35,985 bases of DNA from JBMOKU01 sp049324315 (GTDB taxonomy: Bacteria; Bacillota; Clostridia; Peptostreptococcales; Thermotaleaceae): positions 1-35,985 of the forward strand of contig JBMOKU010000067.1 of NCBI GenBank assembly GCA_049324315.1, read 5' to 3'. A program made the translations under genes and the position numbers. This document shows, in pieces, positions 24,352 to 32,725 of this stretch. Position 1 is the stretch's first letter, and each line of letters opens with the position of its first letter. The notes below the pieces were generated by a model. The model saw nothing but the letters and a program-made list of their open reading frames with translations. It searched no databases and was not told the origin of the DNA.

Positions 24352-25107
24352 ATGCTTGAAATAGACACACTCTCTGTCAATTATCGCTCCGGGAAGGAGA
24401 CCGTAAAGGCTTTAGGGCCCATCGATATAAAGATTGGGTCCGGTGATATTTATGCATTGATCGGTCCCTCAGGCTGCGGCAAATCCACCCTGCTCCATGT
24501 GCTGAGCGGAATCCTGAAGGATTATGGGGGACAAGTGAAGCTTAATGGCGAAAACCTTGACCCCAAGAAGCATGACATTGGATTTATACCACAAAACTTT
24601 GGACTGCTTCCCTGGAAGAACGTTCAAAAGAACTGTCTCCTTTCCTTGAAGATAAAACACCAAACCATCGACCATTCTTTAGTGGAGCGAATGGATTATA
24701 TCATGGCTAAATTAAATATCCATTCATTAAAAGACCGATATCCCAGGGAATTGAGCGGAGGCCAAAAGCAAAGGGTAGCTATCGCCAGGGCTTTCATCAT
24801 GAATCCGGATTTGCTGCTAATGGACGAACCCTTCTCCGCCCTGGATGCCCTTACAAGGGAAGAAGCCCAGGAGCTTTTCATTGACATATGGAATCAGTAT
24901 CGGACAACTACCATATTTGTAACCCACAGTATCGAAGAAGCTATTTACATGGGAAAGAAGGTTATCATTATGTCCCACAGTCCCGGTACGGTGGTTGAAA
25001 TCATTGATAATCCCCTTTTTAATACGGAAAATTTAAGGGAAAATGAAGCATATCTCCAATTATCCTCACATCTGAGAAGTGTTGTAAAAAAGGGATGGAA
25101 ACTATGA
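24352..25107 (+). CDS. ABC transporter ATPase, NMT1/SsuB type
   Basis: A 251-residue importer ATPase: Walker A GPSGCGKSTLLH, Q-loop in FIPQNFGLLPWKNV, signature LSGGQKQRVAIARA, Walker B LLLMDEPFSALD, switch His in VTHSIEEA. The PW in the Q-loop region is typical of nitrate/sulfonate/taurine-type ATPases. GGAGG lies seven bases before the ATG. It is 17 bases after the lipoprotein gene and shares an ATGA with the permease. Confidence 0.95.
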   Translation: MLEIDTLSVNYRSGKETVKALGPIDIKIGSGDIYALIGPSGCGKSTLLHVLSGILKDYGGQVKLNGENLDPKKHDIGFIPQNFGLLPWKNVQKNCLLSLKIKHQTIDHSLVERMDYIMAKLNIHSLKDRYPRELSGGQKQRVAIARAFIMNPDLLLMDEPFSALDALTREEAQELFIDIWNQYRTTTIFVTHSIEEAIYMGKKVIIMSHSPGTVVEIIDNPLFNTENLRENEAYLQLSSHLRSVVKKGWKL

Positions 25108-25865
25108 AGGTGCGAAAAAAAATAAAGATATTCATACAGGGCTTTATTACCTTTAACATTCTATGGTATCTCCTGGCCATAACGGTAAATATGAGGGTGC
25201 TGCCAAAGCCTACGGATATCTATCTTAATATGAATCATTTATATGGAGAAAAACTCTATATCCATATTTTGGTAAGTCTATATAGGGTACTTGGCGGATT
25301 GGGCATATCCTTGGTTTTAGGCATTTCCATAGGACTGATTATGGCCTATTCAAAAGTAGGAAATAAACTACTGAATCCATTAGTATATTTTACCTACCCC
25401 ATACCCAAAACAGCGCTGCTGCCGGTGGTTATGCTGTTATTTGGACTGGGAGATACCTCAAAGGTTATTGTAATCGTTTTAATATTGGTATTTCAGGTGA
25501 TTGTGGCGGTGAAAGATGCTGTACTCCATATTTCGCCGGAAACCTATCATCCCATAAGAAGCCTTGGGGCTTCAAGGCTTCAAATATTTACCCATATCAC
25601 ACTGCCTGCCATTTTGCCGGAGCTGCTTACCAACATAAGATTATCCATCGGAACCGCCCTTTCCATATTGTTCTTTGCGGAAGGCTACGGAACCCAATAT
25701 GGTATCGGCTATTATATTTTAGATGCATGGACAAGGATTGATTATATCGGCATGTATGCCGGTATTGTGACCATCAGCCTCTTGGGTTTCATTTTATTTA
25801 TTTTCATAGATATCCTTGAAGAGGTCGTATGCAAGTGGAAGAGTAAAGTACCCTATTCGTTATAG
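25104..25865 (+). CDS. ABC transporter permease, NMT1/SsuC type
   Basis: A 253-residue inner-membrane permease with about six hydrophobic segments. The cytoplasmic coupling loop has the EAA-type pattern SLGASRLQIFTHITLPAILPE. The ATG at 25104 overlaps the ATPase TGA (ATGA); an earlier ATG at 25095 is possible. It completes the lipoprotein-ATPase-permease set and is the last gene of the 5.4-kb operon that begins with ubiD. A palindrome-rich repeat follows. Confidence 0.93.
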   Translation: MKVRKKIKIFIQGFITFNILWYLLAITVNMRVLPKPTDIYLNMNHLYGEKLYIHILVSLYRVLGGLGISLVLGISIGLIMAYSKVGNKLLNPLVYFTYPIPKTALLPVVMLLFGLGDTSKVIVIVLILVFQVIVAVKDAVLHISPETYHPIRSLGASRLQIFTHITLPAILPELLTNIRLSIGTALSILFFAEGYGTQYGIGYYILDAWTRIDYIGMYAGIVTISLLGFILFIFIDILEEVVCKWKSKVPYSL

Positions 25866-25887
25866 ACAATGGGACTTACGGCAACAC

Positions 25888-26172
25888 ATGGGGACAGGAC
25901 TCCAGTCCCCATATCTTGTGTAGCGGAGTCATGGGGACGGTTTTAGTGGTCTATCAAGCCTAAAACCATGAATGCCTTCGTGGTCTTTTTTCGCAATGCT
26001 GCGTTGTCGTCGGTTTGCATATTCTCGATATGCGCACCTCCTCCGCCTTGCCTTACGGAAAAATCCTCGCGAATTCATCTCTACTTTTAGGCTGGACAGA
26101 CCACTAGCGTTTCCGTAGCGCAGCGAAGGACCGAAGGGAAAACGATGGAACTGTCCCCGTGGCGTAGCGGAG
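25888..26172. repeat. Palindromic repeat element between permease and U32 genes
   Basis: The whole 25866..26227 interval lacks a gene. It holds a hairpin ATGGGGAC/GTCCCCAT (25888..25912), then a larger nested inverted repeat: GGGGAC at 25933 with GTCCCC at 26153, and 21-base arms at 25945..25965 and 26085..26105 that match at 18 of 21 positions. GTAGCGGAG occurs at 25920 and again at 26164, as a direct repeat bracketing the unit. The loop is GC-richer than its surroundings and contains GCATAT/ATATGC. This looks like a non-autonomous mobile repeat or REP cluster. It is not a known terminator: no T-run follows. Any promoter of the next gene must lie in 26173..26217. Confidence 0.65.
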
Positions 26173-26227
26173 GTAATAAATTTAACACGACTTATATAGG
26201 TACATGTCCTAACTTGAGGAGGAAACT

Positions 26228-28165
26228 ATGTCCAAGTTTTTTAATGGCAAAAAGATAGAATTGCTGGCTCCATCAGGCACCATGGAAACTTTTAAAAGTA
26301 TGGTGAAAGCAAATTGTGACGCAATCTACCTGGGCGGCAAGTCTTTCAATATGAGAATGATCCGAAAAGGATATAACTTTTCGGATGAAGAGATCCGTGA
26401 AGCTGTAAAAATGGCCCATGATGTTGATAAAAAAGTCTATGTCACAGTAAACAATCTATTGAATGATTATGAAATCAATAAAGTAACGGAGTGTCTACAC
26501 TTTTTAGAGGACATTCGCGTTAACGGTATCATTGTCCAGGATTTGGGCGTTTTGCAAATTTGTAAAGAGCAGAATTTCAATCAATTTGAGATTCATTCTT
26601 CCGTTATGATGAATGTCCATAATATCGAGTTTGTAAAAACACTAAAAGAATTCGGCGTATCCAGGGTCGTATTATCCAGGGAAATGGATCTAAAAACCGC
26701 AAAGCATCTGCAAAATCAAACTGGTATTGAAACGGAGTATTTTGTCCATGGCGATATGTGTACCGTCAACGGAGCAAACTGCTATTACAGCTCTGTTATC
26801 TGGGGTAATAGCTCCAATCGTGGAAGATGCTTTAAACCATGTCGGTGGCCTTATCGTGTAAAAAAGGACGGCTTTGTATTCCCCACGGAATATCCCCTGG
26901 CAGCAAAGGATATGTACATGTATGAACATATCCCGGAATTAATCGAAGCAAATGTTACTTCTTTTAAAGTAGAAGGGCGCATGCGGGATACGGATTTTAT
27001 CGTCAACTTAGTCAACACCTATGGTGAAGCAATCGATAGGTACATAGAGGATCCCCTCAGCTTTGACCGGAAGAGACATGCCGATGAATTATTTGAAAAC
27101 AGAAAAAGGGATTTCACTACGGCCTATGCCTTTTCCAAGCCGGGGTTAGACTTTATTAATACGCGATATGAAGGTACCGGTAAGTTTTATTCCACAGGCA
27201 AGGTTTTTTCCACGCCTACGGAAGAGCCTGAACTGACGGATCCCGTTATCAACAGAGTTCAAGCTGAATTAAAGAAGTATTCCCATAAGTCCGTATCCAA
27301 ACACAAGTTGTCCGTAAAGGTGAATAACTATGATCAAGCCAAGCTTTGTATAGAGTTGGGTGTAGACCGAATTTATTTACCCTGCGAAGTTTTACTTCCT
27401 GACCAGGTCTTAACCCTTGAGCAGCTGCAGCATTTGAAAAGTATGAAGGATACTGCGGAGCTTTACCTGGATTTACCGCAAATGATGGATGAGATGTTGT
27501 TTGACAGGATAGATCATTATTTGAACAAGCATGGGTCCCTGTTTGACGGGTTGTTGGTTTCCAATTTGGGTGCTGTCAAAAAATATGGTCATCAATATCC
27601 TTTAGCAGCAGATTATAACGTAAACATCTATAACCATAAAGCCATGGAATTCTATGAAAATCTGGGTGTCCGTGAATTTACCCTATCCATAGAGTCAAAA
27701 ATCGATGAATTGATTCAGTTGATCAATCTGTCTCAAAAACCCCTTGAACTGATTGTCCATGGACCATTACGAGTTATGTACTTGGACCACAATCTTTATG
27801 AAAATACAAAGGCATTAGAACCCCTTGAGAGAAGCAATAATAGATATGTAGATAATCGTATATTGGTGCTGATGACAGATCAAGGTGAAAACCCGGTCTA
27901 TATGGATCAAAACATGAAAAATCATTTGTTTACCTCCAAAGAGCTTTGCTTGCTGCCCATTCTCGGGGATCTGGATTTTGAGAAGGCGGTGAACTTCCGG
28001 ATCGAAGGGCAAACCTATACACCGGATGAGTTAAAAAGCATCATCGAAGTTTACCAGAAGGCTATCGCCAAGCCATCCACATGCAGAGATTTGTTTTTAG
28101 ATATGAAGTCGTCAAGGGCCGGTTTTACCTTAGGCTCTCTATCTTATAAATTCAATATAGAATAG
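26228..28165 (+). CDS. U32-family protein with four-cysteine cluster
   Basis: A 645-residue U32 'peptidase' family protein. The N-terminal TIM-barrel-like half starts KIELLAPSGTMETFK. The family signature EYFVHGDMC is followed by cysteines at 178, 185, 201 and 205 (C-x6-C-x15-C-x3-C), as in RlhA and YhbU, where related proteins hold an iron-sulfur cluster. U32 relatives hydroxylate RNA (RlhA) or quinone rings without oxygen (UbiU/UbiV), so 'protease' is not a safe call. The C-terminal 330 residues form a second barrel-like and accessory part. GAGGAGG precedes the ATG. It lies downstream of the ubiD-A-X-importer operon and 11 bases before an aminotransferase gene. A role in the same pathway is possible but unproven. 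Confidence 0.88.
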   Translation: MSKFFNGKKIELLAPSGTMETFKSMVKANCDAIYLGGKSFNMRMIRKGYNFSDEEIREAVKMAHDVDKKVYVTVNNLLNDYEINKVTECLHFLEDIRVNGIIVQDLGVLQICKEQNFNQFEIHSSVMMNVHNIEFVKTLKEFGVSRVVLSREMDLKTAKHLQNQTGIETEYFVHGDMCTVNGANCYYSSVIWGNSSNRGRCFKPCRWPYRVKKDGFVFPTEYPLAAKDMYMYEHIPELIEANVTSFKVEGRMRDTDFIVNLVNTYGEAIDRYIEDPLSFDRKRHADELFENRKRDFTTAYAFSKPGLDFINTRYEGTGKFYSTGKVFSTPTEEPELTDPVINRVQAELKKYSHKSVSKHKLSVKVNNYDQAKLCIELGVDRIYLPCEVLLPDQVLTLEQLQHLKSMKDTAELYLDLPQMMDEMLFDRIDHYLNKHGSLFDGLLVSNLGAVKKYGHQYPLAADYNVNIYNHKAMEFYENLGVREFTLSIESKIDELIQLINLSQKPLELIVHGPLRVMYLDHNLYENTKALEPLERSNNRYVDNRILVLMTDQGENPVYMDQNMKNHLFTSKELCLLPILGDLDFEKAVNFRIEGQTYTPDELKSIIEVYQKAIAKPSTCRDLFLDMKSSRAGFTLGSLSYKFNIE

Positions 28166-28176
28166 GAGTGCTATGA

Positions 28177-29445
28177 ATGAATTATATAGGACCGGATCAT
28201 ATCATTCGTAAAAGGCAAGAATACTTTTTCCCAGCCACCGCATGCTTTTACAAGGAGCCGCCTCAGATCGTCAGAGGCTCCATGCAGTATGTTTTTGATC
28301 ACAAGGGCAAAAGATATGTCGATTTCTTCGGCGGCGTATCGGTTATGAACTGCGGACACTCCAATTCGGAGATCCTGAAGGATACCATCGAACAATTGAA
28401 TGCCCTGCAGCACACCACTACCATATACCTGACACAGCCCATGGTGGACCTTGCCCAAAGACTAGCAGAAATACTGCCGGGTGATATAAAAAGGACTTTC
28501 TTTTGTGTCACCGGATCGGAAGCAAATGAAGGAGCTATGGCCTTAGCAAGGTTATATACCAAAAAAACCGGATTTATTGCCTTAACTGGAGGATTACATG
28601 GCAGAACCCATTTAACCCTGAGTGTCACCGGCATCCCCATGTGGAGACTGGATGATCATTTAGTTAAGGAAAATATCTTTTTCATTGAAAGACCCTACGC
28701 TGTTGATATCAGCTATGAAGAAGCCATGGAAAGATCTTTACTGCAGTTGGAGACCGTTCTTAAAAACCATGGCCATGATATTTGTGCCATGCTGGTAGAG
28801 CCCATCCAAGGTAACGGCGGCATCATCATGTATCCTGAGGACTATTTGAAAAAGGTAAAAGCTCTATTGGAAGCACACAATGTACTGCTGATCGCAGATG
28901 AAGTGCAGACGGGTTATGGAAGAACAGGCAAAATGTTTGGGATACAGCATTATGATGTCCTTCCTGATATCATCGTTACTGCCAAGGCTCTGGGTAATGG
29001 AATACCCATTTCCACCTTTTCAACAACGGACGAAATTGCGAAGGCCTTTAACAAACCTTCTGCCTCTACCTTTGGCGGAAATCCTGTGGCTGCTCAAACA
29101 GCACTAAGTGTTCTTCATTATATTGAAAAGAATGATTTGGTTCAAAAATCCAGTGAGTTAGGAAAATACCTAAAACAGAAATTAGAACAGCTGTCCTCCC
29201 CCTTTATTCAAGAAATAAGGGGCTGCGGCCTCATGGTAGGTATGCAAATTCAATCACAAGATCAGCATGTACCATCAGCTGAAATTACAGACAAGATTTT
29301 AGAAGAGATGAAAAACCGAGGCTTTTTAATCGGAAAAAATGGTTTGAACCGAGACGTCATCGCTTTTCAACCGCCCCTTGTCATTTCTAAAGAAGACATT
29401 GATGCTATGGCTGCCAGTTTGGAAGCAGTGTTGAATGGACTCTAA
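28177..29445 (+). CDS. Class III PLP aminotransferase
   Basis: A 422-residue class III (ornithine/GABA/alanine-glyoxylate type 2) aminotransferase. Seen are CVTGSEANEGAMALAR (phosphate site), the PLP-stacking GLHGRTH, cofactor Asp241 in LIADEVQTGYGRTG, and the Schiff-base Lys270 in TAKALGNGIP. The N-terminal PATACFYKEPPQIVRG resembles AGXT2-like enzymes; the amino donor and acceptor cannot be told. It starts 11 bases after the U32 gene, so the two are co-transcribed. A REP doublet and a terminator follow. Confidence 0.92.
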   Translation: MNYIGPDHIIRKRQEYFFPATACFYKEPPQIVRGSMQYVFDHKGKRYVDFFGGVSVMNCGHSNSEILKDTIEQLNALQHTTTIYLTQPMVDLAQRLAEILPGDIKRTFFCVTGSEANEGAMALARLYTKKTGFIALTGGLHGRTHLTLSVTGIPMWRLDDHLVKENIFFIERPYAVDISYEEAMERSLLQLETVLKNHGHDICAMLVEPIQGNGGIIMYPEDYLKKVKALLEAHNVLLIADEVQTGYGRTGKMFGIQHYDVLPDIIVTAKALGNGIPISTFSTTDEIAKAFNKPSASTFGGNPVAAQTALSVLHYIEKNDLVQKSSELGKYLKQKLEQLSSPFIQEIRGCGLMVGMQIQSQDQHVPSAEITDKILEEMKNRGFLIGKNGLNRDVIAFQPPLVISKEDIDAMAASLEAVLNGL

Positions 29446-29452
29446 CAACAAA

Positions 29453-29586
29453 ATGTAGGGGCGCCCATTGGGCGTCCGCAGAAAATGTCGACGTTGTCGC
29501 TTATAAATATGTAATTATGCTAATTCACATTCATATGATTTTGTGATTGTTAGGAAACACCGGACGCGCACTGCGCGCCCCTACAG
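29453..29586. repeat. REP doublet (REPIN-like) element
   Basis: Two inverted REP units of about 25 bases face each other: TGTAGGGGCGCCCATTGGGC at 29454 and its inverted relative ending GCCCCTACA at 29585. Each unit has its own small GC stem-loop, and the spacer of about 83 bases is AT-rich. The arrangement is that of a REPIN, the mobile unit of RAYT transposases. It sits in the 3' untranslated region of the aminotransferase, 7 bases after the stop. A third unit is at 6014..6042. Confidence 0.8.
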
Positions 29587-29631
29587 TTATATTATCTACA
29601 GGAAGTTTACACAAACTGTTTCCTTGATAAT

Positions 29632-29659
29632 AAAAAGCTGGGCAATAACCCAGCTTTTT
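29632..29659. terminator. Bidirectional intrinsic terminator
   Basis: AAAAAGCTGGG and CCCAGCTTTTT form a perfect 11-bp stem with a 6-base loop. It serves the aminotransferase operon on the plus strand and the tautomerase on the minus strand, whose stop lies 8 bases away. Confidence 0.92.
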
Positions 29660-29666
29660 ATTCGTC

Positions 29667-29855
29667 TTACTTATGTCTATCTGATAGTAAAGTAGTCCCA
29701 CTTCCTATGTTGTCTAATTCATTCTCTTTAATTACAGTTACGAAAGCTTGTTCAGGTATATTCAGTATTTCACTTGCCTTTGTAACAATTTCCTTTACAA
29801 GTTTGGCTTTCTGTTCTTTTGTAATCTTTGGTCCTTCAATGCTTATAACCGGCAT
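29667..29855 (-). CDS. 4-oxalocrotonate tautomerase-like protein
   Basis: A 62-residue member of the small tautomerase superfamily with the catalytic N-terminal proline (MPVISIEGP) and the helix KAKLVKEIVTKASEIL. These enzymes move protons between keto and enol forms as hexamers. The second-half motif VTVIKENELDNIGSG is typical of the YwhB/XylH group, and the length is normal. GGAGGTG lies six bases before the ATG. It is a single gene; the substrate is unknown. Confidence 0.92.
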   Translation of the reverse strand: MPVISIEGPKITKEQKAKLVKEIVTKASEILNIPEQAFVTVIKENELDNIGSGTTLLSDRHK

Positions 29856-29921
29856 ACTTTCACCTCCTTCTATAAATTTTATACTATGGCATCGCTATTA
29901 TTCCTGTAAGATCCGCTTAGA

Positions 29922-31277
29922 TTAGCTCATTACACTGTCTTCCATCATCTTCATTTCTTTCCTTAACAGTGTGACTGTATAAATTGTTGAGAAAAAGTCT
30001 GCTAGGGGAAATGAAATCCAGATTCCCAATAACCCAAGTCCATAAACCCTCGGCAGGATTAGAACCAAAGGAATAAAAAAGATAACTTGTCTCGAAAGGG
30101 TTAATAATAGCGAAGGTATTGCTTTGCCCAGAGATTGAAATAAAGCGGCCCCAATAATTTGTACGCCAATAATAGGCACCATGGAAATGATCAGTCTCAA
30201 GGCATAAACGCCATTTTTGATTAATTCCGGATCATCATCAAACATCCCTATGATAAAGCCTGGGAAAAGCTCTCCAAACAACGTACTTACTGATGCAAAT
30301 ATGGTTGTAGCAATAATTGATAATTTGACAACTTCCTTTACCCTGTCAATCTTCTTTGCTCCATAATTATATCCCGCAATCGGCTGCATTCCCTGAACAA
30401 TGCCAAACAAGGGCATAAATAGAAACATGATGACACGGTTGACAACACCGTATACAGATATGGCCAGTTCACCGCCATAAACAGCAAGGGAATTATTCAA
30501 TATGATGGCTATAATGCTGCCTGATACCTGTCTAGCGAAGGATGGGAATCCAACAGTGATAATTTCATAAATAATTTCCCAATCCGGTTTTAAATGATGA
30601 AATTTTACTTTTAAGGTACTTTGTCCTCCATAAATATAGAACAATATATAGATTACCGTAGCCAGCTGGGACAAAATCGTAGCCAAGGCAGCCCCGCGAA
30701 TTCCCATATTCAAAGGGAATATGAATATATAATCCAAAATAATGTTCAATCCGGTACCAATCACCATTGAAAACATGGCAGCCTTTGCATTTCCTTCAGC
30801 ACGGATTAGGTTATTTGTAGAAACGGCAAAAGGAAAGTAGATACTTCCGATTAGAATAACTTGCAAATATTCTTTCGAATAGGGCAGAAGAATATCCGTA
30901 GCACCAAAGATTCTTAATAAAGGTTCAATAAAAACAAGACCTGTAACACAGATAAGAATCCCTAAGATTCCCACTGCCAAAAACGAATTTCCTGCCACAT
31001 GATCGGCCCTCTCAATATCTTTGGCTCCTAAACTCCTTGAAATAACAGACGCTGCTCCAATCCCTATCATCTGTGCAATGGCCATGATCACCATCTGAAC
31101 AGGGAATGCAATGGTCAATCCTCCTATGGCCAAATATCCAATACCCCTTCCGATAAAGATTGTATCTACAATATTATATAATGCATTCACAAGCATCCCT
31201 ACGGTTGCCGGCAAGGATAAATTCATCAGCAATTTCGTCATCTTTTCATTTTCAAGTTTATAATCTCTATCTCTCAT
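29922..31277 (-). CDS. MATE-family multidrug/cation efflux transporter
   Basis: A 451-residue membrane protein with twelve hydrophobic segments and the MATE pattern in both halves (NLSLPATVGMLVNALYNIVDTIF near the N-terminus and GVVNRVIMFLFMPLFGIVQG after the centre). It exports cationic drugs or metabolites using a Na+ or H+ gradient. AGAGGCG precedes the ATG. It lies 38 bases after a MarR-type gene and shares its promoter, so the repressor probably controls it. Confidence 0.93.
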   Translation of the reverse strand: MRDRDYKLENEKMTKLLMNLSLPATVGMLVNALYNIVDTIFIGRGIGYLAIGGLTIAFPVQMVIMAIAQMIGIGAASVISRSLGAKDIERADHVAGNSFLAVGILGILICVTGLVFIEPLLRIFGATDILLPYSKEYLQVILIGSIYFPFAVSTNNLIRAEGNAKAAMFSMVIGTGLNIILDYIFIFPLNMGIRGAALATILSQLATVIYILFYIYGGQSTLKVKFHHLKPDWEIIYEIITVGFPSFARQVSGSIIAIILNNSLAVYGGELAISVYGVVNRVIMFLFMPLFGIVQGMQPIAGYNYGAKKIDRVKEVVKLSIIATTIFASVSTLFGELFPGFIIGMFDDDPELIKNGVYALRLIISMVPIIGVQIIGAALFQSLGKAIPSLLLTLSRQVIFFIPLVLILPRVYGLGLLGIWISFPLADFFSTIYTVTLLRKEMKMMEDSVMS

Positions 31278-31315
31278 GCTTCGCCTCTTTCTATTATGAT
31301 CTTTGATCCTTAATT

Positions 31316-31762
31316 CTATTGTTCATTTTCTTTCATATATTGCATTGTGCTATTAACCATTTTTCTCATGATAACATACAGAGTCTCTCTCTCTTCTTCA
31401 CTTAAATCCGCCGCCAAAATATCAGTCCATGACCTCAATATATTGTATAATACAGGTTGTATCTCTCTGGCTTTATCTGTAATAAAGATGTTGTAGGCCC
31501 TTCGATCTTCAGGATTTGTTTCTCGGATTACATATCCGCCCTTCTCCAACTTATCGATTGCCCTTGCCGTGGTTCCCTTATCTATCATAAGCTTATTGGA
31601 CAGTTCTTCCTGGCTGATCCCATCACGTTCATATAGGGTCAACAGAAAAATATATTGACCACTGCCTACATTGTATGCTTTCATTTGACTGGCCATATAG
31701 GATTGAGCTTGACGATAAAGAATAGATATATATTTCCCTATGGATTTATGATTATGATGCAT
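31316..31762 (-). CDS. MarR-family transcription regulator
   Basis: A 148-residue winged-helix regulator. The recognition helix lies in SQEELSNKLMIDKGTTARAI and the wing in ETNPEDRRAYNIFITDKA, the DxRxx pattern of MarR proteins. Long helices at both ends form the dimer interface. GGAGGTGA fixes the ATG at 31762; the longer upstream frame covers the promoter. It precedes the MATE gene, and paired palindromes lie in its own promoter, so self-repression relieved by a small toxic ligand is likely. Confidence 0.93.
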   Translation of the reverse strand: MHHNHKSIGKYISILYRQAQSYMASQMKAYNVGSGQYIFLLTLYERDGISQEELSNKLMIDKGTTARAIDKLEKGGYVIRETNPEDRRAYNIFITDKAREIQPVLYNILRSWTDILAADLSEEERETLYVIMRKMVNSTMQYMKENEQ

Positions 31763-31784
31763 TTCGTCACCTCCACGCACATTA

Positions 31785-31837
31785 GTTGCATATGCAACCA
31801 ATAATAGTATATACCAAAATAGTTGTCTATGCAACTA
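31785..31837 (-). promoter_or_regulatory. marR-mate promoter with two MarR-like operators
   Basis: On the minus strand TAGACA (31824..31829) and TATTAT (31801..31806) are 17 bases apart. The palindrome TAGTTGTCTATGCAACTA (31820..31837, one mismatched pair region) covers the -35 box, and the perfect palindrome GTTGCATATGCAAC (31785..31798) lies just after the -10 box. Both share GTTGCATA/TATGCAAC, so one dimeric repressor could block the promoter from both sides. Confidence 0.72.
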
Positions 31838-31911
31838 TTTCTTTAGATTAATTTCTTTTATTCTTCAACCACTGTACCATAATATGTAAAGAATATGACT
31901 TCGCCTAAAAA

Positions 31912-32475
31912 CTAAACTGGCAGCGCTTTGATTTTAGATATTAACTTCTCATATACCTTCTGCATATGCGGTTCATTGGAATATGCATTCACTTCATCTA
32001 TGGGAAGCCACTTAACACCACTATTTTCATCTTCTTTAACAATAAGGGCTTCATGCTCATCGGCCTCAATTAAATAGGCCACTGATAAGTGTAAATGTGC
32101 AGACACATATTTTCCTCTTCTTGTGTGTCCCAACACCGTCAGCACATCCAGTGAAAATATATCTGGAGTAACTGGATGAATACTATTTACACCCGTTTCC
32201 TCCCTTAATTCTCTCATTGCAACAGCCAATAAGTCTTCTTCCCCATCTGCATGGCCCCCCGTCCAAGACCAAGAATTATATATATTATGATGAATCATTA
32301 GCACTTTATCTTTTGTTCTATTCACTGCAAATGCAGAGCTTGTTATATGTGCAATTTCATTATTTCTCGTCAAAACATCATCAAATGCATCGATGCAATG
32401 CAAAATGACTTCTTTATCCTTCTTCTCTTGTTCATTATAAGGCATATATCTTTTTATAGACTCAATCCAATGCAT
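31912..32475 (-). CDS. Nudix hydrolase
   Basis: A 187-residue Nudix-fold pyrophosphohydrolase. The Nudix box GHADGEEDLLAVAMRELREE plus TGV matches Gx5Ex7REUxEExGU with all Glu residues present. It hydrolyses a nucleoside diphosphate linked to another group; the substrate is unknown. The N-terminal 45 residues (CIDAFDDVLTRNNEIAHIT) place it with the NUDIX proteins annotated as general phosphohydrolases. GGGAGGGA precedes the ATG at 32475. It is a single gene. The 250 bases beyond it (32476..32725) are AT-rich and hold only a hydrophobic open frame without ribosome site. Confidence 0.92.
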   Translation of the reverse strand: MHWIESIKRYMPYNEQEKKDKEVILHCIDAFDDVLTRNNEIAHITSSAFAVNRTKDKVLMIHHNIYNSWSWTGGHADGEEDLLAVAMRELREETGVNSIHPVTPDIFSLDVLTVLGHTRRGKYVSAHLHLSVAYLIEADEHEALIVKEDENSGVKWLPIDEVNAYSNEPHMQKVYEKLISKIKALPV

Positions 32476-32725
32476 GCGCTCCCTCCCTTCCAAATAAACA
32501 GATGCTAGCCAAATAATTACGTGCGTTCATATAAAAAATACAACACATATACAATTTCTACCATTTCTATATTTATCCTTCTCATACTTCAATATTATAT
32601 TTACATGCAAAAAGAAACACAAGGAATACACCTTTGTCTGTTCAGGTTCCTCCTTATATGGATTGCATCAATAAATTTTATCGTATTTCCATCATACACC
32701 TATCATTTGTTTCAAAAAGTTAACC

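Noticed and set aside
26228..28165. U32 protein as a collagenase or secreted protease
   Set aside because: No signal peptide is present, and the four-cysteine cluster places it with RNA- or quinone-modifying U32 proteins. The protease name is historical.
31838..31911. Terminator between the Nudix gene and the marR promoter
   Set aside because: I found no stem with a following T-run; readthrough from the Nudix gene into marR cannot be excluded.
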